Positions 48,083-56,969 are shown, counted from the stretch's first letter. The stretch is 64,000 nucleotides of DNA from Chloroflexota bacterium (GCA_013388855.1 JACAEM010000001.1:1-64000); one strand, 5' to 3'. Notes: a model not told the origin generated them from the letters alone. Numbers and translations: made by a program.

Positions 48083-49237
48083 ATGAGTGATGACAATCGG
48101 CAGGTGTATATTTCATACGCGTGGGGCGGTGAGAGCGAGCGCATCGTAAACGAGCTGGATGCCGACCTTCAAGCAAAAGGTATAACGATCATCCGTGATA
48201 AGCGTGATCTGGGTTTTAAAGGCATGATCCGTGACTTTATGAAGGAAATTGGGCGCGGACATGCCGTCATTGTAGTTATCAGTGACAAGTATTTGAAATC
48301 GCCCAATTGTATGTTTGAACTTGTGGAGATCGCCAAGAACAAGGATTTCTATGACCGCATCTTTCCGATTGTGTTGGCGGATGCCGATATTTACAACCCG
48401 GTCAATCGCATCAAGTACATCAAGCATTGGGAGGATAAACTAAAGGAATTGGACGAGGCAATGAGGACGGTCAGCTCCGCCAACCTGCAGGGGATGCGTG
48501 AAGAGATCGACAGCTATGATGAGATCCGCGACAACATCTCGAATCTAACCTTCTTCTTGAAAGACATGAATACCCTAACCCCGGAGATGCATGAGAATAG
48601 TGATTTTTCAAGCATTATCAGCGGGGTGGAGAAGCGCCTGGGCAAGGCGTCCGCTCCTTCGGTCAAAGCTGACCCGCAGAAATCCTCTCCCAAAGCCGGG
48701 GATGTAAAAAAGCAGGATGCCCCCAAAAAGGCGGAAACACCCGCTCCAGCTTCGTCAGGCGGTTATGACGATTACCTGAATGATGTCATCAAACGACTTT
48801 TCCGGGATGACTATGCCGAACTGGAGGAGGAACGGTTTGGTGAATTGAAGTTCAAGAAGGCGCTGGAAAAAACCAATAAGTATATGTTCAACACGTTGGA
48901 TGAATTCCACCGCTTTGTCGTACTGGAAGAAAATGATCTGGATGATGATCGTTTTATCGAATTGGAGAAAGAGATCAAGCAATATACCAAGGAATTGAGC
49001 GGCGAACGGGCCTCTTATGTCTACACCATTTGTCTGATCTTGGTGAACGGCGTTTCGGCATCGCTCAAGAAGCTCATCTATAACACCAAGCCAGCCAAGT
49101 ATGCCTTTTCGGAATTGGGTTCCTCGGTGATGGTAGTGTATAGCGCGGCAGAGAATGAGATCGTCTATCCCAAGACCATCACGGAAGAGAACAACAGCGA
49201 TTACAAGGGGAAGATCAAGGAATATCTGAACCCGTGA
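48083..49237 (+). CDS. TIR-domain protein with uncharacterised C-terminal domain
   Basis: A 384-residue protein. Residues about 5-150 are a TIR domain: VYISYAWGGESERIVNEL, then VIVVISDKYLKSPNCMFELVEI, where the Glu of FEL is in the place of the catalytic Glu of NAD-cleaving TIRs. A Pro/Ala/Lys linker (about 190-225) leads to a C-terminal domain of about 155 residues (YDDYLNDVIKRLFRDDYAELEEERFGELKFKK ...) that I do not recognise; it is helical and acidic at first, then has a beta-rich end. The ATG at 48083 follows GCGAGG. Bacterial TIR proteins are often anti-phage effectors; here no cyclase, Argonaute or SIR2 partner is adjacent. Confidence 0.82.
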   Translation: MSDDNRQVYISYAWGGESERIVNELDADLQAKGITIIRDKRDLGFKGMIRDFMKEIGRGHAVIVVISDKYLKSPNCMFELVEIAKNKDFYDRIFPIVLADADIYNPVNRIKYIKHWEDKLKELDEAMRTVSSANLQGMREEIDSYDEIRDNISNLTFFLKDMNTLTPEMHENSDFSSIISGVEKRLGKASAPSVKADPQKSSPKAGDVKKQDAPKKAETPAPASSGGYDDYLNDVIKRLFRDDYAELEEERFGELKFKKALEKTNKYMFNTLDEFHRFVVLEENDLDDDRFIELEKEIKQYTKELSGERASYVYTICLILVNGVSASLKKLIYNTKPAKYAFSELGSSVMVVYSAAENEIVYPKTITEENNSDYKGKIKEYLNP

Positions 49238-49294
49238 ACAAGTCCGCCTGCAGGTCCGCCGGGGCGTATTTGATTCGGTATTAATTCCATCTGC

Positions 49295-49307
49295 TATAAT
49301 CCTCGGC
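49295..49307 (+). promoter_or_regulatory. Extended -10 box directly before the SDR gene
   Basis: TGC precedes TATAAT (49295-49300), and the ATG at 49308 follows after only 7 bases without a ribosome binding site. The mRNA is probably leaderless. Confidence 0.6.
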
Positions 49308-50255
49308 ATGATTCTTGTCACCGGCGCGACCGGTTTCATCGGGCGCGCGCTTGTGCGTCAGCTATCCGAAACGGGAGAGCAGGTCCGTGTGTTGCTCCGC
49401 CCTTCGCCGCGTTCACCGCGTCTGCCGAAGGGCGTCCCAGTGGAAGTGGCGGTGGTCAGCCTCAACGACGAGCGCGGCGTGCGTGCCGCCCTGCGCGGCA
49501 TCAAACAGGTTTATCACCTCGCCACCGCGGCAACCCAGGGACGGCGCGGCAACCTTTTCACCACAGACATCGAAGGGACTCGCACGCTGGCACAAGTCGC
49601 CGCGGGAGCCGAAATCGAACGCCTCATCTTCGTCAGCCACCTCGGCGCAGACCGCGCCTCCGCCTTTCCTGTTCAAAAAGCCAAGGGCATCGCCGAGGAG
49701 CATATCCGCAAGAGTGGCGTTCCCTACACCATCATACGCTCCTCGGTGGTTTTCGGCGCCGAGGACCACTTTACCAACAACCTCTCGCGTTTCATCCGTC
49801 TTTCGCCTGGCATCGTCCCGATTTCCGGCGACGGGCGCAGTTTGATCCAGCCGCTCTGGGTGGAGGATCTCGTTACCTGTCTTACCTGGGCGTTGCACAA
49901 CCCCGACATGCGCAACCAAACCTTCGAGATCGGCGGCGGCGAGTATTTCACCGTGCGGCAGGTGTACGAAACGCTGATGAACGTCACGCGAACGCGCCGC
50001 CTGCTGGCGTCCATCCCGCCGCCATACATGCGCGCCCTGTTCGTCACCCTCGATTCGTTCATCCCGGATTTCAACATCCCCACCTACTGGCTCGACTATG
50101 TTGCCGTGAACCGCACCTGCCCCGTGGAAAACCTCCCGCGCAACTTCGGGTTGATGCCGGCGCGCTTCACCTACCGACTCGATTACCTCGTACGCAAGCC
50201 GTGGTATTCCAATTTCACCAAAAGAATACAGGAAACTTTCCGCATCCCGCGTTAA
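49308..50255 (+). CDS. Atypical SDR-family NAD(P)-binding protein (NDUFA9/NmrA-like)
   Basis: A 315-residue extended/atypical short-chain dehydrogenase. The Rossmann motif is LVTGATGFIGRALVRQL at the very start; other family pieces are RLIFVSHLGADRASAFPVQKAKG (the Tyr is replaced, so no classical YxxxK pair is seen), TIIRSSVVFGAEDHF and IQPLWVEDLV. Proteins of this class bind NAD(P) and act as reductases, regulators or assembly factors (the complex I NDUFA9 type). It is followed after 3 bases by a GNAT gene and is probably co-transcribed with it. Confidence 0.85.
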   Translation: MILVTGATGFIGRALVRQLSETGEQVRVLLRPSPRSPRLPKGVPVEVAVVSLNDERGVRAALRGIKQVYHLATAATQGRRGNLFTTDIEGTRTLAQVAAGAEIERLIFVSHLGADRASAFPVQKAKGIAEEHIRKSGVPYTIIRSSVVFGAEDHFTNNLSRFIRLSPGIVPISGDGRSLIQPLWVEDLVTCLTWALHNPDMRNQTFEIGGGEYFTVRQVYETLMNVTRTRRLLASIPPPYMRALFVTLDSFIPDFNIPTYWLDYVAVNRTCPVENLPRNFGLMPARFTYRLDYLVRKPWYSNFTKRIQETFRIPR

Positions 50256-50258
50256 CCC

Positions 50259-51125
50259 ATGTCTGCTCCCGTTATCAAACTGCTCGAAACCCCTGAAGAA
50301 ATGACCGCTGTGGAAGAACTGCAACGCGCCGTATGGCCCGGCAGTGAAACCGACGTTGTCCCCGCGCACATGCTCATCACCGCGGTACACAATGGCGGGA
50401 TCGTGGCGGGCGCGTTCGTCGAAGACCGCATCGTCGGCTTTGTATTCGGCTTCCCCGGTCTCGAATCCACACCGGATGGTCCGCGCCCCAAACACTGCTC
50501 GCACATGATGGGCATCCGCCCGGAGTATCGGGATTCAGGTCTCGGCTTCGCGCTGAAGCGGGCGCAATGGCAGATGGTCCGCCATCAGGGGCTTGATCAT
50601 ATCACGTGGACATACGATCCACTGCTCAGCCGCAACGCCCATCTCAACATCGCCAAATTGGGCGCGGTCTGCAACACCTATCGCCGCTCCGAATACGGCG
50701 ACATGCGCGATGGTCTCAATGCCGGGCTGCCCTCTGACCGCTTCCAAGTGGATTGGTGGATCAACACCCGCCGGGTCGAACGCCGTTTGAGTAAACGTCC
50801 GCGCCGTCTATTGAAACTGGATGACTTCTCGAAGGCCGAACTGCACCCATTCTATGAGACACACGCCTCCTCCACCGCCGGAGGCTGGATTCGCCCGCCT
50901 GAGCATTTCTCCCCCCTCGAAGGACACCTCCTGCTGACGGAGATTCCATCCGATTTCAACGCGCTGAAGGAGGCGGATTTCCCGCTGGCGCGCGACTGGC
51001 GTTTCTTTTCGCGCGAGATCTTCGAGACAGCCTTTGCTGCGGGCTATATCGTCACCGATTTTGTCTTTGACCATGGGCGCAGTTTTTACGTGCTTTCCAA
51101 CGGCGAAAGCACCCTCCAGCCGTAG
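50259..51125 (+). CDS. GNAT-superfamily predicted acetyltransferase (COG3375-like)
   Basis: A 288-residue protein. The N-terminal half is a GNAT fold: VEELQRAVWPGSETDVVPAHML, then HMMGIRPEYRDSGLGFALKRAQW, an acetyl-CoA binding motif A of the RxxGxG type (here RDSGLGFA). The second half (about 150-288) is a less conserved beta-rich domain. Families of this kind are annotated as predicted acetyltransferases; the acceptor is unknown. It is close behind the SDR gene. Confidence 0.82.
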   Translation: MSAPVIKLLETPEEMTAVEELQRAVWPGSETDVVPAHMLITAVHNGGIVAGAFVEDRIVGFVFGFPGLESTPDGPRPKHCSHMMGIRPEYRDSGLGFALKRAQWQMVRHQGLDHITWTYDPLLSRNAHLNIAKLGAVCNTYRRSEYGDMRDGLNAGLPSDRFQVDWWINTRRVERRLSKRPRRLLKLDDFSKAELHPFYETHASSTAGGWIRPPEHFSPLEGHLLLTEIPSDFNALKEADFPLARDWRFFSREIFETAFAAGYIVTDFVFDHGRSFYVLSNGESTLQP

Positions 51126-51223
51126 AAAACACAAGACACGCCAAAAATTGTGAAAAAACCGTTAGATTTTCCTCCCTGAGATGAGAAATCGTAACCAACC
51201 ACGGGAGACTGCGTCTTAATTGC

Positions 51224-52021
51224 ATGAGCAATCGACCCGACATCGAACACTGGTGGGCCGTGGAGGCGATGATCGCCTCATACAATCATGTGTACCAGGT
51301 TATCTACAAAACAAAATACGAGGTGCGCGGACCGATTGGCGTGTCCATCTATGAGAATGCGCCAATCGCTTCGTTTCACTACGAATTCCTCGCTCTCAGC
51401 GCCGATTCACAGGCCGTTATGAATGCTGTCCGTGATTACCCCCTCCCGGCGGACAGGGAGTATGTCATCGATGTATTCCATCCCGCACCCTCAGACCAAA
51501 GCTTGAAGGATACCTTTTCACGGTTCGACCATGAATTTGTCCGCACGGGCCCCATTCTCGGCTTGGATCTGCCCGCAAAGGCGACCACCATTCCGAATAA
51601 TGTCTTCAAAGCGACCACCATCCAGCAGGCGGAATCTGCCAACAACAGCCTCACATCCGAAGGCGAACGTATCCATGTGCAGACCCTGCGCGATAAACAT
51701 ATTCACTCATTCTATGTGAAGGTCGGTGGAGAGGCGGTTGGCTGGCTCCAACTGGTAACCGTCCATCCTGGAGTAGGCTATATCAACCAGTTATACGTGT
51801 TGGAGAAATTCCGCAAGCAGAAGCTGGGGACAGCGCTTGTCCAACGCGCTCATGCACAGGCAATCGAACTTGGGTTGAAGCGCATGGTGCTGATTCCCTC
51901 CGATATGGCGATGCACCTGTATCGCAGGCTGGGGTACCGTCCTCTGCTCTATTTTTCGGCATTCCGCCCGATGAGGGTCTCGATCTGGACGAAGTTGAAA
52001 CAAGACCACCCTGCAATTTGA
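51224..52021 (+). CDS. GNAT-family N-acetyltransferase
   Basis: A 265-residue protein with a full GNAT domain in the second half: GYINQLYVLEKFRKQKLGTALVQRAHAQAIELG is interrupted in no place and carries the RxxGxA acetyl-CoA loop (RKQKLGTA). The first half (IEHWWAVEAMIASYNHVYQV and onwards) resembles a second, degenerate GNAT-like or substrate domain. The start has only a distant GGGAG site. Substrate unknown. A perfect 32-base palindrome follows the stop. Confidence 0.82.
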   Translation: MSNRPDIEHWWAVEAMIASYNHVYQVIYKTKYEVRGPIGVSIYENAPIASFHYEFLALSADSQAVMNAVRDYPLPADREYVIDVFHPAPSDQSLKDTFSRFDHEFVRTGPILGLDLPAKATTIPNNVFKATTIQQAESANNSLTSEGERIHVQTLRDKHIHSFYVKVGGEAVGWLQLVTVHPGVGYINQLYVLEKFRKQKLGTALVQRAHAQAIELGLKRMVLIPSDMAMHLYRRLGYRPLLYFSAFRPMRVSIWTKLKQDHPAI

Positions 52022-52024
52022 TGA

Positions 52025-52056
52025 ATCACAGACGCCGCGTACGCGGCGTCTGTGAT
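52025..52056. terminator. Perfect 32-base palindrome between convergent genes
   Basis: Two 16-base arms (ATCACAGACGCCGCGT and its complement) meet without a loop 3 bases after the GNAT stop. No T-run follows on either strand, so it may be a terminator of a non-canonical kind, a processing site, or a protein-binding palindrome. Confidence 0.5.
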
Positions 52057-52113
52057 GTTGGATGTCAATTGTAGGAGGTTTACAAGTGGCAGGGAGTGAA
52101 TTTAGGGTATAGG

Positions 52114-52824
52114 CTACCTCCTCACATATGTATTGGTGTCATTGCGCTCCTGCGCGCTCATGCCAATGGGATGGTAAGTTGGCTCGGAATAAGCCGGTTG
52201 TGAGATATTCACAGGATTGGGCTTGGGCGCAGGGCGAGGTAAGGCTGTATTGGGAGAGCGAGGCGACTCGTTCGGGCGGTAACTCGGTTTGTTTTGGTAC
52301 TGAGTCTGGCGCTCGTCGGCCAGCGAGAAGAGGCGTTCTCCGGCGATGGAGAAGGTATTGATCAACAGGACGCGGATCAGCAGGACCATCCCGGCAACGA
52401 AGATGGGTACCAACTTGGTCATATTTTCCTGACCCAGCAGGACCCCGCCTTCGGCATTGTGCTTGAGAATCGCAACAGAGACCCCCCACCAGGTGAGGGT
52501 GGCGTTAAACGCCGCGGCGAGGAACCAGGCGGCGAAAAGGTACCAGACCTCGGCGGGTTCGTCGCGTCCCTGTTCGGGGGTGAAGATGCGGGCGATTCCG
52601 GCAAAGTCAATGCCGCAGAAGGCAACCGCGAGGATGGTCGCCCATTTGAACGGTCCAAAAGCGAGATCCCCAAGGATGTCATGCAATGCGAAGGACGTGC
52701 TTGAATAGTTGAAGACCTCGAACGCCAGCAGGGCAATGAGGATGATCCCGCCGAAGATCATGCCACGTTTCAGGGCAGTGCCTTTCAGCAGGGGGAGCAT
52801 TTTGAGCGGCATTGAACGATTCAT
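52114..52824 (-). CDS. Membrane protein of unknown function under a LexA-like operator
   Basis: A 236-residue membrane protein that I do not recognise. Four hydrophobic segments are visible (GMIFGGIILIALLAFEVF near 25, FKWATILAVAFCGIDFAGIA near 58, EVWYLFAAWFLAAAFNATLTW near 90, LVPIFVAGMVLLIRVLLI near 138). The C-terminal about 65 residues are a Pro/Asn/Ser/Tyr-rich, probably disordered tail. The ATG at 52822-52824 has an AGGAGG site. Its promoter contains a GAAC-N4-GTTC dyad that resembles an SOS box, so it may be induced by DNA damage. Confidence 0.75.
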   Translation of the reverse strand: MNRSMPLKMLPLLKGTALKRGMIFGGIILIALLAFEVFNYSSTSFALHDILGDLAFGPFKWATILAVAFCGIDFAGIARIFTPEQGRDEPAEVWYLFAAWFLAAAFNATLTWWGVSVAILKHNAEGGVLLGQENMTKLVPIFVAGMVLLIRVLLINTFSIAGERLFSLADERQTQYQNKPSYRPNESPRSPNTALPRPAPKPNPVNISQPAYSEPTYHPIGMSAQERNDTNTYVRR

Positions 52825-52876
52825 GGAAACCTCCTGTGGTCTGTGACCACAAATCACAAAGAACAGCGATGCCGTA

Positions 52877-52905
52877 AATATAGAACACTTGTTCTAATTT
52901 GTCAA
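52877..52905 (-). promoter_or_regulatory. Promoter with SOS-box-like dyad (gene at 52114)
   Basis: On the minus strand TTGACA (52905-52900) and TATATT (52882-52877) are 17 bases apart. The palindrome TAGAACA-nn-TGTTCTA (52881-52896) fills the spacer and overlaps the -10 box. It matches GAAC-N4-GTTC, the LexA box core of Gram-positive bacteria. A near-identical element lies at 60229-60244. Confidence 0.7.
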
Positions 52906-52953
52906 GGACGAAACATTAGAATTCGATTATCGTTTTGCCCCCTCTTTTCCCCA

Positions 52954-53721
52954 TCATCCCCCGCGCACAAAATAGAGGATGGAAATGACCACACCGATGA
53001 CGACCACCGTCCAGCGGAGTGTGGAGGGTTTGATCCTCCCTGCGAGTTTTCCGCCCAGTACGCCGCCCAGCAATGCTCCAACCGCCATAACCAGCGCGGC
53101 GGACCAAACGACTTGCCCCGAGAAAAGAAAGAAGATCGCCGCGGCGACATTCACGCTGAACGCCACTGCCTGTTTCAACGCGTTGAGGCGCGTTAACGAA
53201 TCTTCGAGCGTTAATCCCAGGGCAGACAGGACGATCACGCTCAAACCCGCGCCGAAATACCCGCCATAGACGGATGCCGCGCCGACGGGGAGCCACACTA
53301 CCTTCTCGAGGCTGGAACTCTGCCCTGCCGCCATGCGACGCGTCAACCAGGCGCGGACCGGGTCCTGGATCGCAAGCAATCCTGATGCCAGCAGAATGAG
53401 ATATGGCACCAATTCCCTGAAAAGTTTCTCCCCGCTGAGAAGCAATAAATAGCCCCCCGCCACCCCGCCGGCGATGCTGGCAGGGATGATCAGCCACAAC
53501 CGACCCTGTTGCCCGCGCAGGTCGTTCCACTGTGCCAGCGTCCCGCCAAAATAGCCTGGGCATAATGCAACTGTGTTGGTCACATTTGCGGCGACGGGCG
53601 GCACGCCCACAAAGGTGAGCATGGGAAAGGTGATGAGTGTCCCGCCGCCTGCCAGGGCGTTGACCGCGCCCGCGGCGAGGGCGGAGATTGCGGCGAGAGT
53701 CAGTTGCAGAGGAGTGAGCAT
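52954..53721 (-). CDS. TauE/SafE-family anion exporter (second)
   Basis: A 255-residue TauE/SafE family membrane protein with about eight membrane segments. Family repeats: [19 protein letters not shown] near residue 15 and [23 protein letters not shown] near residue 143. The ATG at 53719-53721 was chosen because it precedes the first membrane segment; the frame is open further upstream but without similarity. It is unrelated in position to the other TauE gene at 47139. Substrate unknown (sulfite, sulfoacetate or similar). Confidence 0.85.
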   Translation of the reverse strand: MLTPLQLTLAAISALAAGAVNALAGGGTLITFPMLTFVGVPPVAANVTNTVALCPGYFGGTLAQWNDLRGQQGRLWLIIPASIAGGVAGGYLLLLSGEKLFRELVPYLILLASGLLAIQDPVRAWLTRRMAAGQSSSLEKVVWLPVGAASVYGGYFGAGLSVIVLSALGLTLEDSLTRLNALKQAVAFSVNVAAAIFFLFSGQVVWSAALVMAVGALLGGVLGGKLAGRIKPSTLRWTVVVIGVVISILYFVRGG

Positions 53722-53770
53722 GGACGGAAAAATCCTTGGAGCGTGGTAGGGCAAGTATAGCACTTCATTC

Positions 53771-53799
53771 TTGACGCTTCTTTCCCACCTGCATATAAT
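53771..53799 (+). promoter_or_regulatory. Promoter of the valS T-box transcript
   Basis: TTGACG (53771-53776) and TATAAT (53794-53799) are 17 bases apart. Transcription would start near 53806, at the base of T-box stem I. Confidence 0.8.
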
Positions 53800-53805
53800 C
53801 TGGTC

Positions 53806-54068
53806 ATTCAGGAGTAGTACGCGTCTGGAAACCTGATAGAGAAGGAGACGAACGGTGAAAGTCTCCACAGGAAAGCAGTGCTGAAGTCGCCTGATGGTTT
53901 TGCCGAAGAAATTTTGCTAGCAGCGCTTGGTAAAAAAGTAGACCGGCACGGGGTTGCCCGTTATAGCAAAGGCTGATGGTTGTCAGCTACAGAGTGCGCC
54001 GGAAACGGTGAATTGAGGTGGTACCGCGGAGCAAATGCTTCGTCCTCTTTTGGACGAAGCGTTTTTTT
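53806..54068 (+). promoter_or_regulatory. T-box leader of valS with GTC specifier
   Basis: The conserved T-box core TGAGGTGGTACCGCG lies at 54015-54029, followed by a terminator (GCTTCGTCC stem at 54037-54060, T-run to 54068). Stem I begins TCAGG (53808-53812) with the AGTA element right after, and closes with CCTGA (53890-53894). The codon GTC (53886-53888, valine) sits in the specifier position just 5' of the closing strand. Uncharged tRNA-Val should bind and favour antitermination, so valS is induced by valine shortage. Confidence 0.92.
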
Positions 54069-54085
54069 GTTTAATCAGCCATTAT

Positions 54086-54105
54086 TTCGCTTCGCCTGCA
54101 ATGAC
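54086..54105. repeat. Possible half of the dispersed repeat
   Basis: Read on the minus strand, GTCATTGCAGGCGAAGCG resembles one end of the repeat family at 8345, 38732 and 58293. It lies between the T-box terminator and the valS start, and is only a single arm. Confidence 0.3.
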
Positions 54106-54123
54106 ACAACAAGAGGAGTAAGT

Positions 54124-56832
54124 ATGACCAAACACGAACTGCCCAAAGCCTACGATTTCAAATCCACCGAGCCGCGCATTTATGCGATGTGGGAGGCGGG
54201 CGATTACTTCAAGCCGTGGAACGACCCGAACAAACCGGACTTCGACCCGAATGTCGAACCGTTTGTGATCTCCATCCCGCCGCCGAACGTGACGGGCGAA
54301 CTGCACATCGGTCATGCCATGTTCGTGAGCATCGAAGACCTCATGATCCGCTATCACCGCATGAAGGGTTACTCCACGCTCTGGGTGCCCGGCACCGACC
54401 ATGCCGGTATTGCCACCCAGCTTATGGTGGAGCGCGACATCCTGCGTACCGAAGAGGTGACACGCGAGGAAATGGGACGCGAAAAGTTTCTGGAGCGCAC
54501 CTGGGAATGGAAGCGCAAATACGGCAGCATGATCACGAACCAGATTCGCCGCCTCGGCGCCTCCTGCGACTGGAGCCGCGAACGCTTCACGCTGGACGAT
54601 GGACTGAGTCGGGCAGTTCGAGAGGCGTTTGTCCACCTCTACGAAAAGGGACTCATCTATCGCGGGCCTCGTTTAATTAACTGGTCTCCCGGACTCAAGA
54701 CCGCCGTCTCCGACCTCGAAGTGGAATACGAGGAGGAGGAAGCCCGCCTGTATTATTTCAAATACATGTTGAAGGATTTGGACGAGTTCATTCCGGTGGC
54801 AACCATTCGACCGGAGACCATCCTCGGCGATACAGCAGTGGCAGTGCATCCCGATGATGACCGCTACAAGAAGTTCATTGGCAGGACCGCCATCGTGCCG
54901 ATCCTGAATCGTGAGATCCCCGTGATCGCAGATGAATACGTGAGCATGGAGTTTGGTACCGGCGCGTTGAAGATCACACCAGGACATGACCCGAACGACT
55001 ATGCCATTGCGCATCGTCACAACCTGCCCATCATCTCCATGCTCGACGTGGAGGCAAAGGTCAACGAACACGGAGGCAAATACCAGGGTCAGGATCGGTT
55101 CGAGGCGCGCAGGAATCTGTGGGCAGACATGAAGGAAGCGGGTCTCGTCATCAAGGAAGAGCCGTACCGGACCACCATCCCACGCTCACAACGCGGCGGG
55201 GAGATTGTCGAGCCGATGATTTCCGAGCAATGGTTTGTGAAGATTGAACCGTTGGCGAAGGCGGCGCTCGAAGCCGTAAAGGACGGTCGTATCAAGATCG
55301 TGCCTGAACGTTTCGAGAAGATCTATTACAACTGGATGGAGAATATCAAGGATTGGTGCATTAGCCGCCAGTTGTGGTGGGGCCACCGCATCCCGGTGTG
55401 GTACTGTCCCGATGGGCACATGACCTGCACGCGCGAAGACCCGACCCAATGTGCGATCTGCGGCTCGAAAGATATTCATCAAGACGAAGATGTGCTTGAC
55501 ACATGGTTCTCCTCCGGCTTGTGGCCCTTCTCCACGCTCGGCTGGCCCGAAGAAACGCCCGATTACAAATACTTCTACCCCACCTCCTACATGGAGACGG
55601 GCTACGATATTCTGTTCTTCTGGGTGGCGCGCATGATCATGAGCGGATTGGAATATACCGGCAAGATTCCGTTCCATACCGTATACCTGCATGGGCTGGT
55701 GCGCGATGAGCACGGACAGAAAATGTCGAAGACCAAAGGCAACGTGATTGATCCTCTCGATGTCATGGATCAATTTGGCACGGATGCGTTGCGCTTCACG
55801 CTGTTGGTGGGTTCCACGCCTGGCAACGATACCAATGTCGGTCTGAAGAAAGTGGAAGCCAACCGCAACTTTGCCAATAAACTATGGAACGTGGGACGCT
55901 TCTTGATTAACGCGATAGATAACCTGGGAGATCAGAGGCCAGAGACTAGTCCCCAATCGCCAGTTCCCAATTATTCCCTCGCTGATTCGTGGATCTGGGC
56001 AAAGCTGCAACAACTCATCCGCGATGTAGAGCGCCAGTTCCAGAACTTCCAATACGGGCAGGCTGGACAACAAATCTATGACTTCATCTGGTCGGATTTC
56101 GCCGATTGGTATGTGGAAATTGCCAAGTTGGAACTTGCAGGAGGTGGATCGCGCGCCTCCCGCGCCGCCGACACCTTGGCGCGCGTGTTCGATATGTCCC
56201 TCCGTCTGTTGCACCCCTTCACGCCGTTCGTGACGGAAGAGATCTGGGGACACCTGCGCAAGACGTTACAAGAATCACCCTTGAAGGATATTTGCGCTGA
56301 TTGGCCCGATGCCTTGATCGTGGCAAAATGGCCCGAACCACGTCCGCTTGAAGGCTGGGAAGCAGACAAGATCGCCGACTTCGAGTTAATCCAGGAAATC
56401 GTACGTTCCATCCGCAACCTGCGCGCAGAAAAGAACGTAGCTCCCAGCAGGAAGATCGCGGCAACCTTTGTGGCAGGCGTAAAGACCGATTTGCTGAAAG
56501 AACAGTCTCAAATCATCGCTTCACTCGCGGGGCTTGACCCATTACAAATTATGATTCGCCCATTACTAAAGGAGAAACCCGCCGATGCCACCGCCCTTGT
56601 GATCGGCTCCGTGGAAATCTACCTCCCGCTCGCTGGTATGGTGGACCTTGCCGAAGAGAAATCCCGCCTCGAGAAGGAACTCAAGGAAGCCGAGTCTCAC
56701 ATTGAGCGCCTAGAGAAATTGCTCTCCAGCGACTTCACCAACAAAGCCCCCGCCGCGCTCGTCCAAAAGGAAAGAGACAAGCTGGTAGGCTACAAAGAGA
56801 CCGCTGAGAAGATCAAGGCGCAATTGAAGTAA
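54124..56832 (+). CDS. valS: Valine-tRNA ligase
   Basis: A 902-residue class I tRNA synthetase charging tRNA-Val. The HIGH signature is in PPPNVTGELHIGHAM at about residue 55, the KMSKS signature is QKMSKTKGN at about 540, and the editing domain lies between (about 170-410). A zinc-like pair CPDGH..CAICG appears at about 435-445. The C-terminal coiled coil (EEKSRLEKELKEAESHIERLE) is typical of ValRS. Near residue 608 a Pro/Ser/Gln stretch (RPETSPQSPVPNYS) replaces the usual short loop and looks like a captured low-complexity repeat. The ATG at 54124 follows AGAGGAG. Controlled by the T-box. Confidence 0.97.
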   Translation: MTKHELPKAYDFKSTEPRIYAMWEAGDYFKPWNDPNKPDFDPNVEPFVISIPPPNVTGELHIGHAMFVSIEDLMIRYHRMKGYSTLWVPGTDHAGIATQLMVERDILRTEEVTREEMGREKFLERTWEWKRKYGSMITNQIRRLGASCDWSRERFTLDDGLSRAVREAFVHLYEKGLIYRGPRLINWSPGLKTAVSDLEVEYEEEEARLYYFKYMLKDLDEFIPVATIRPETILGDTAVAVHPDDDRYKKFIGRTAIVPILNREIPVIADEYVSMEFGTGALKITPGHDPNDYAIAHRHNLPIISMLDVEAKVNEHGGKYQGQDRFEARRNLWADMKEAGLVIKEEPYRTTIPRSQRGGEIVEPMISEQWFVKIEPLAKAALEAVKDGRIKIVPERFEKIYYNWMENIKDWCISRQLWWGHRIPVWYCPDGHMTCTREDPTQCAICGSKDIHQDEDVLDTWFSSGLWPFSTLGWPEETPDYKYFYPTSYMETGYDILFFWVARMIMSGLEYTGKIPFHTVYLHGLVRDEHGQKMSKTKGNVIDPLDVMDQFGTDALRFTLLVGSTPGNDTNVGLKKVEANRNFANKLWNVGRFLINAIDNLGDQRPETSPQSPVPNYSLADSWIWAKLQQLIRDVERQFQNFQYGQAGQQIYDFIWSDFADWYVEIAKLELAGGGSRASRAADTLARVFDMSLRLLHPFTPFVTEEIWGHLRKTLQESPLKDICADWPDALIVAKWPEPRPLEGWEADKIADFELIQEIVRSIRNLRAEKNVAPSRKIAATFVAGVKTDLLKEQSQIIASLAGLDPLQIMIRPLLKEKPADATALVIGSVEIYLPLAGMVDLAEEKSRLEKELKEAESHIERLEKLLSSDFTNKAPAALVQKERDKLVGYKETAEKIKAQLK

Positions 56833-56835
56833 TCG

Positions 56836-56872
56836 AAGGATGGCGACGAGAAAACCGTCGCCATCCTTTTTT
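56836..56872 (+). terminator. valS terminator
   Basis: A 13-bp perfect stem (AAGGATGGCGACG and its complement) with a 7-base loop is followed by a T-run. Confidence 0.9.
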
Positions 56873-56969
56873 AGAAACATTATTCTTTAACTCATCAGGA
56901 GACGCATGGACTATACCTCCGTCAGATTCCCGATATGACAAAATTCACCAAATAAAAGATAATCGTCCA

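Noticed and set aside
56906-56938. Ten-codon ORF with an AGGAGA site before the ferredoxin gene
   Set aside because: Too short and too far from the ferredoxin start to be an evident leader peptide, and it lies upstream of the predicted promoter at 56970.
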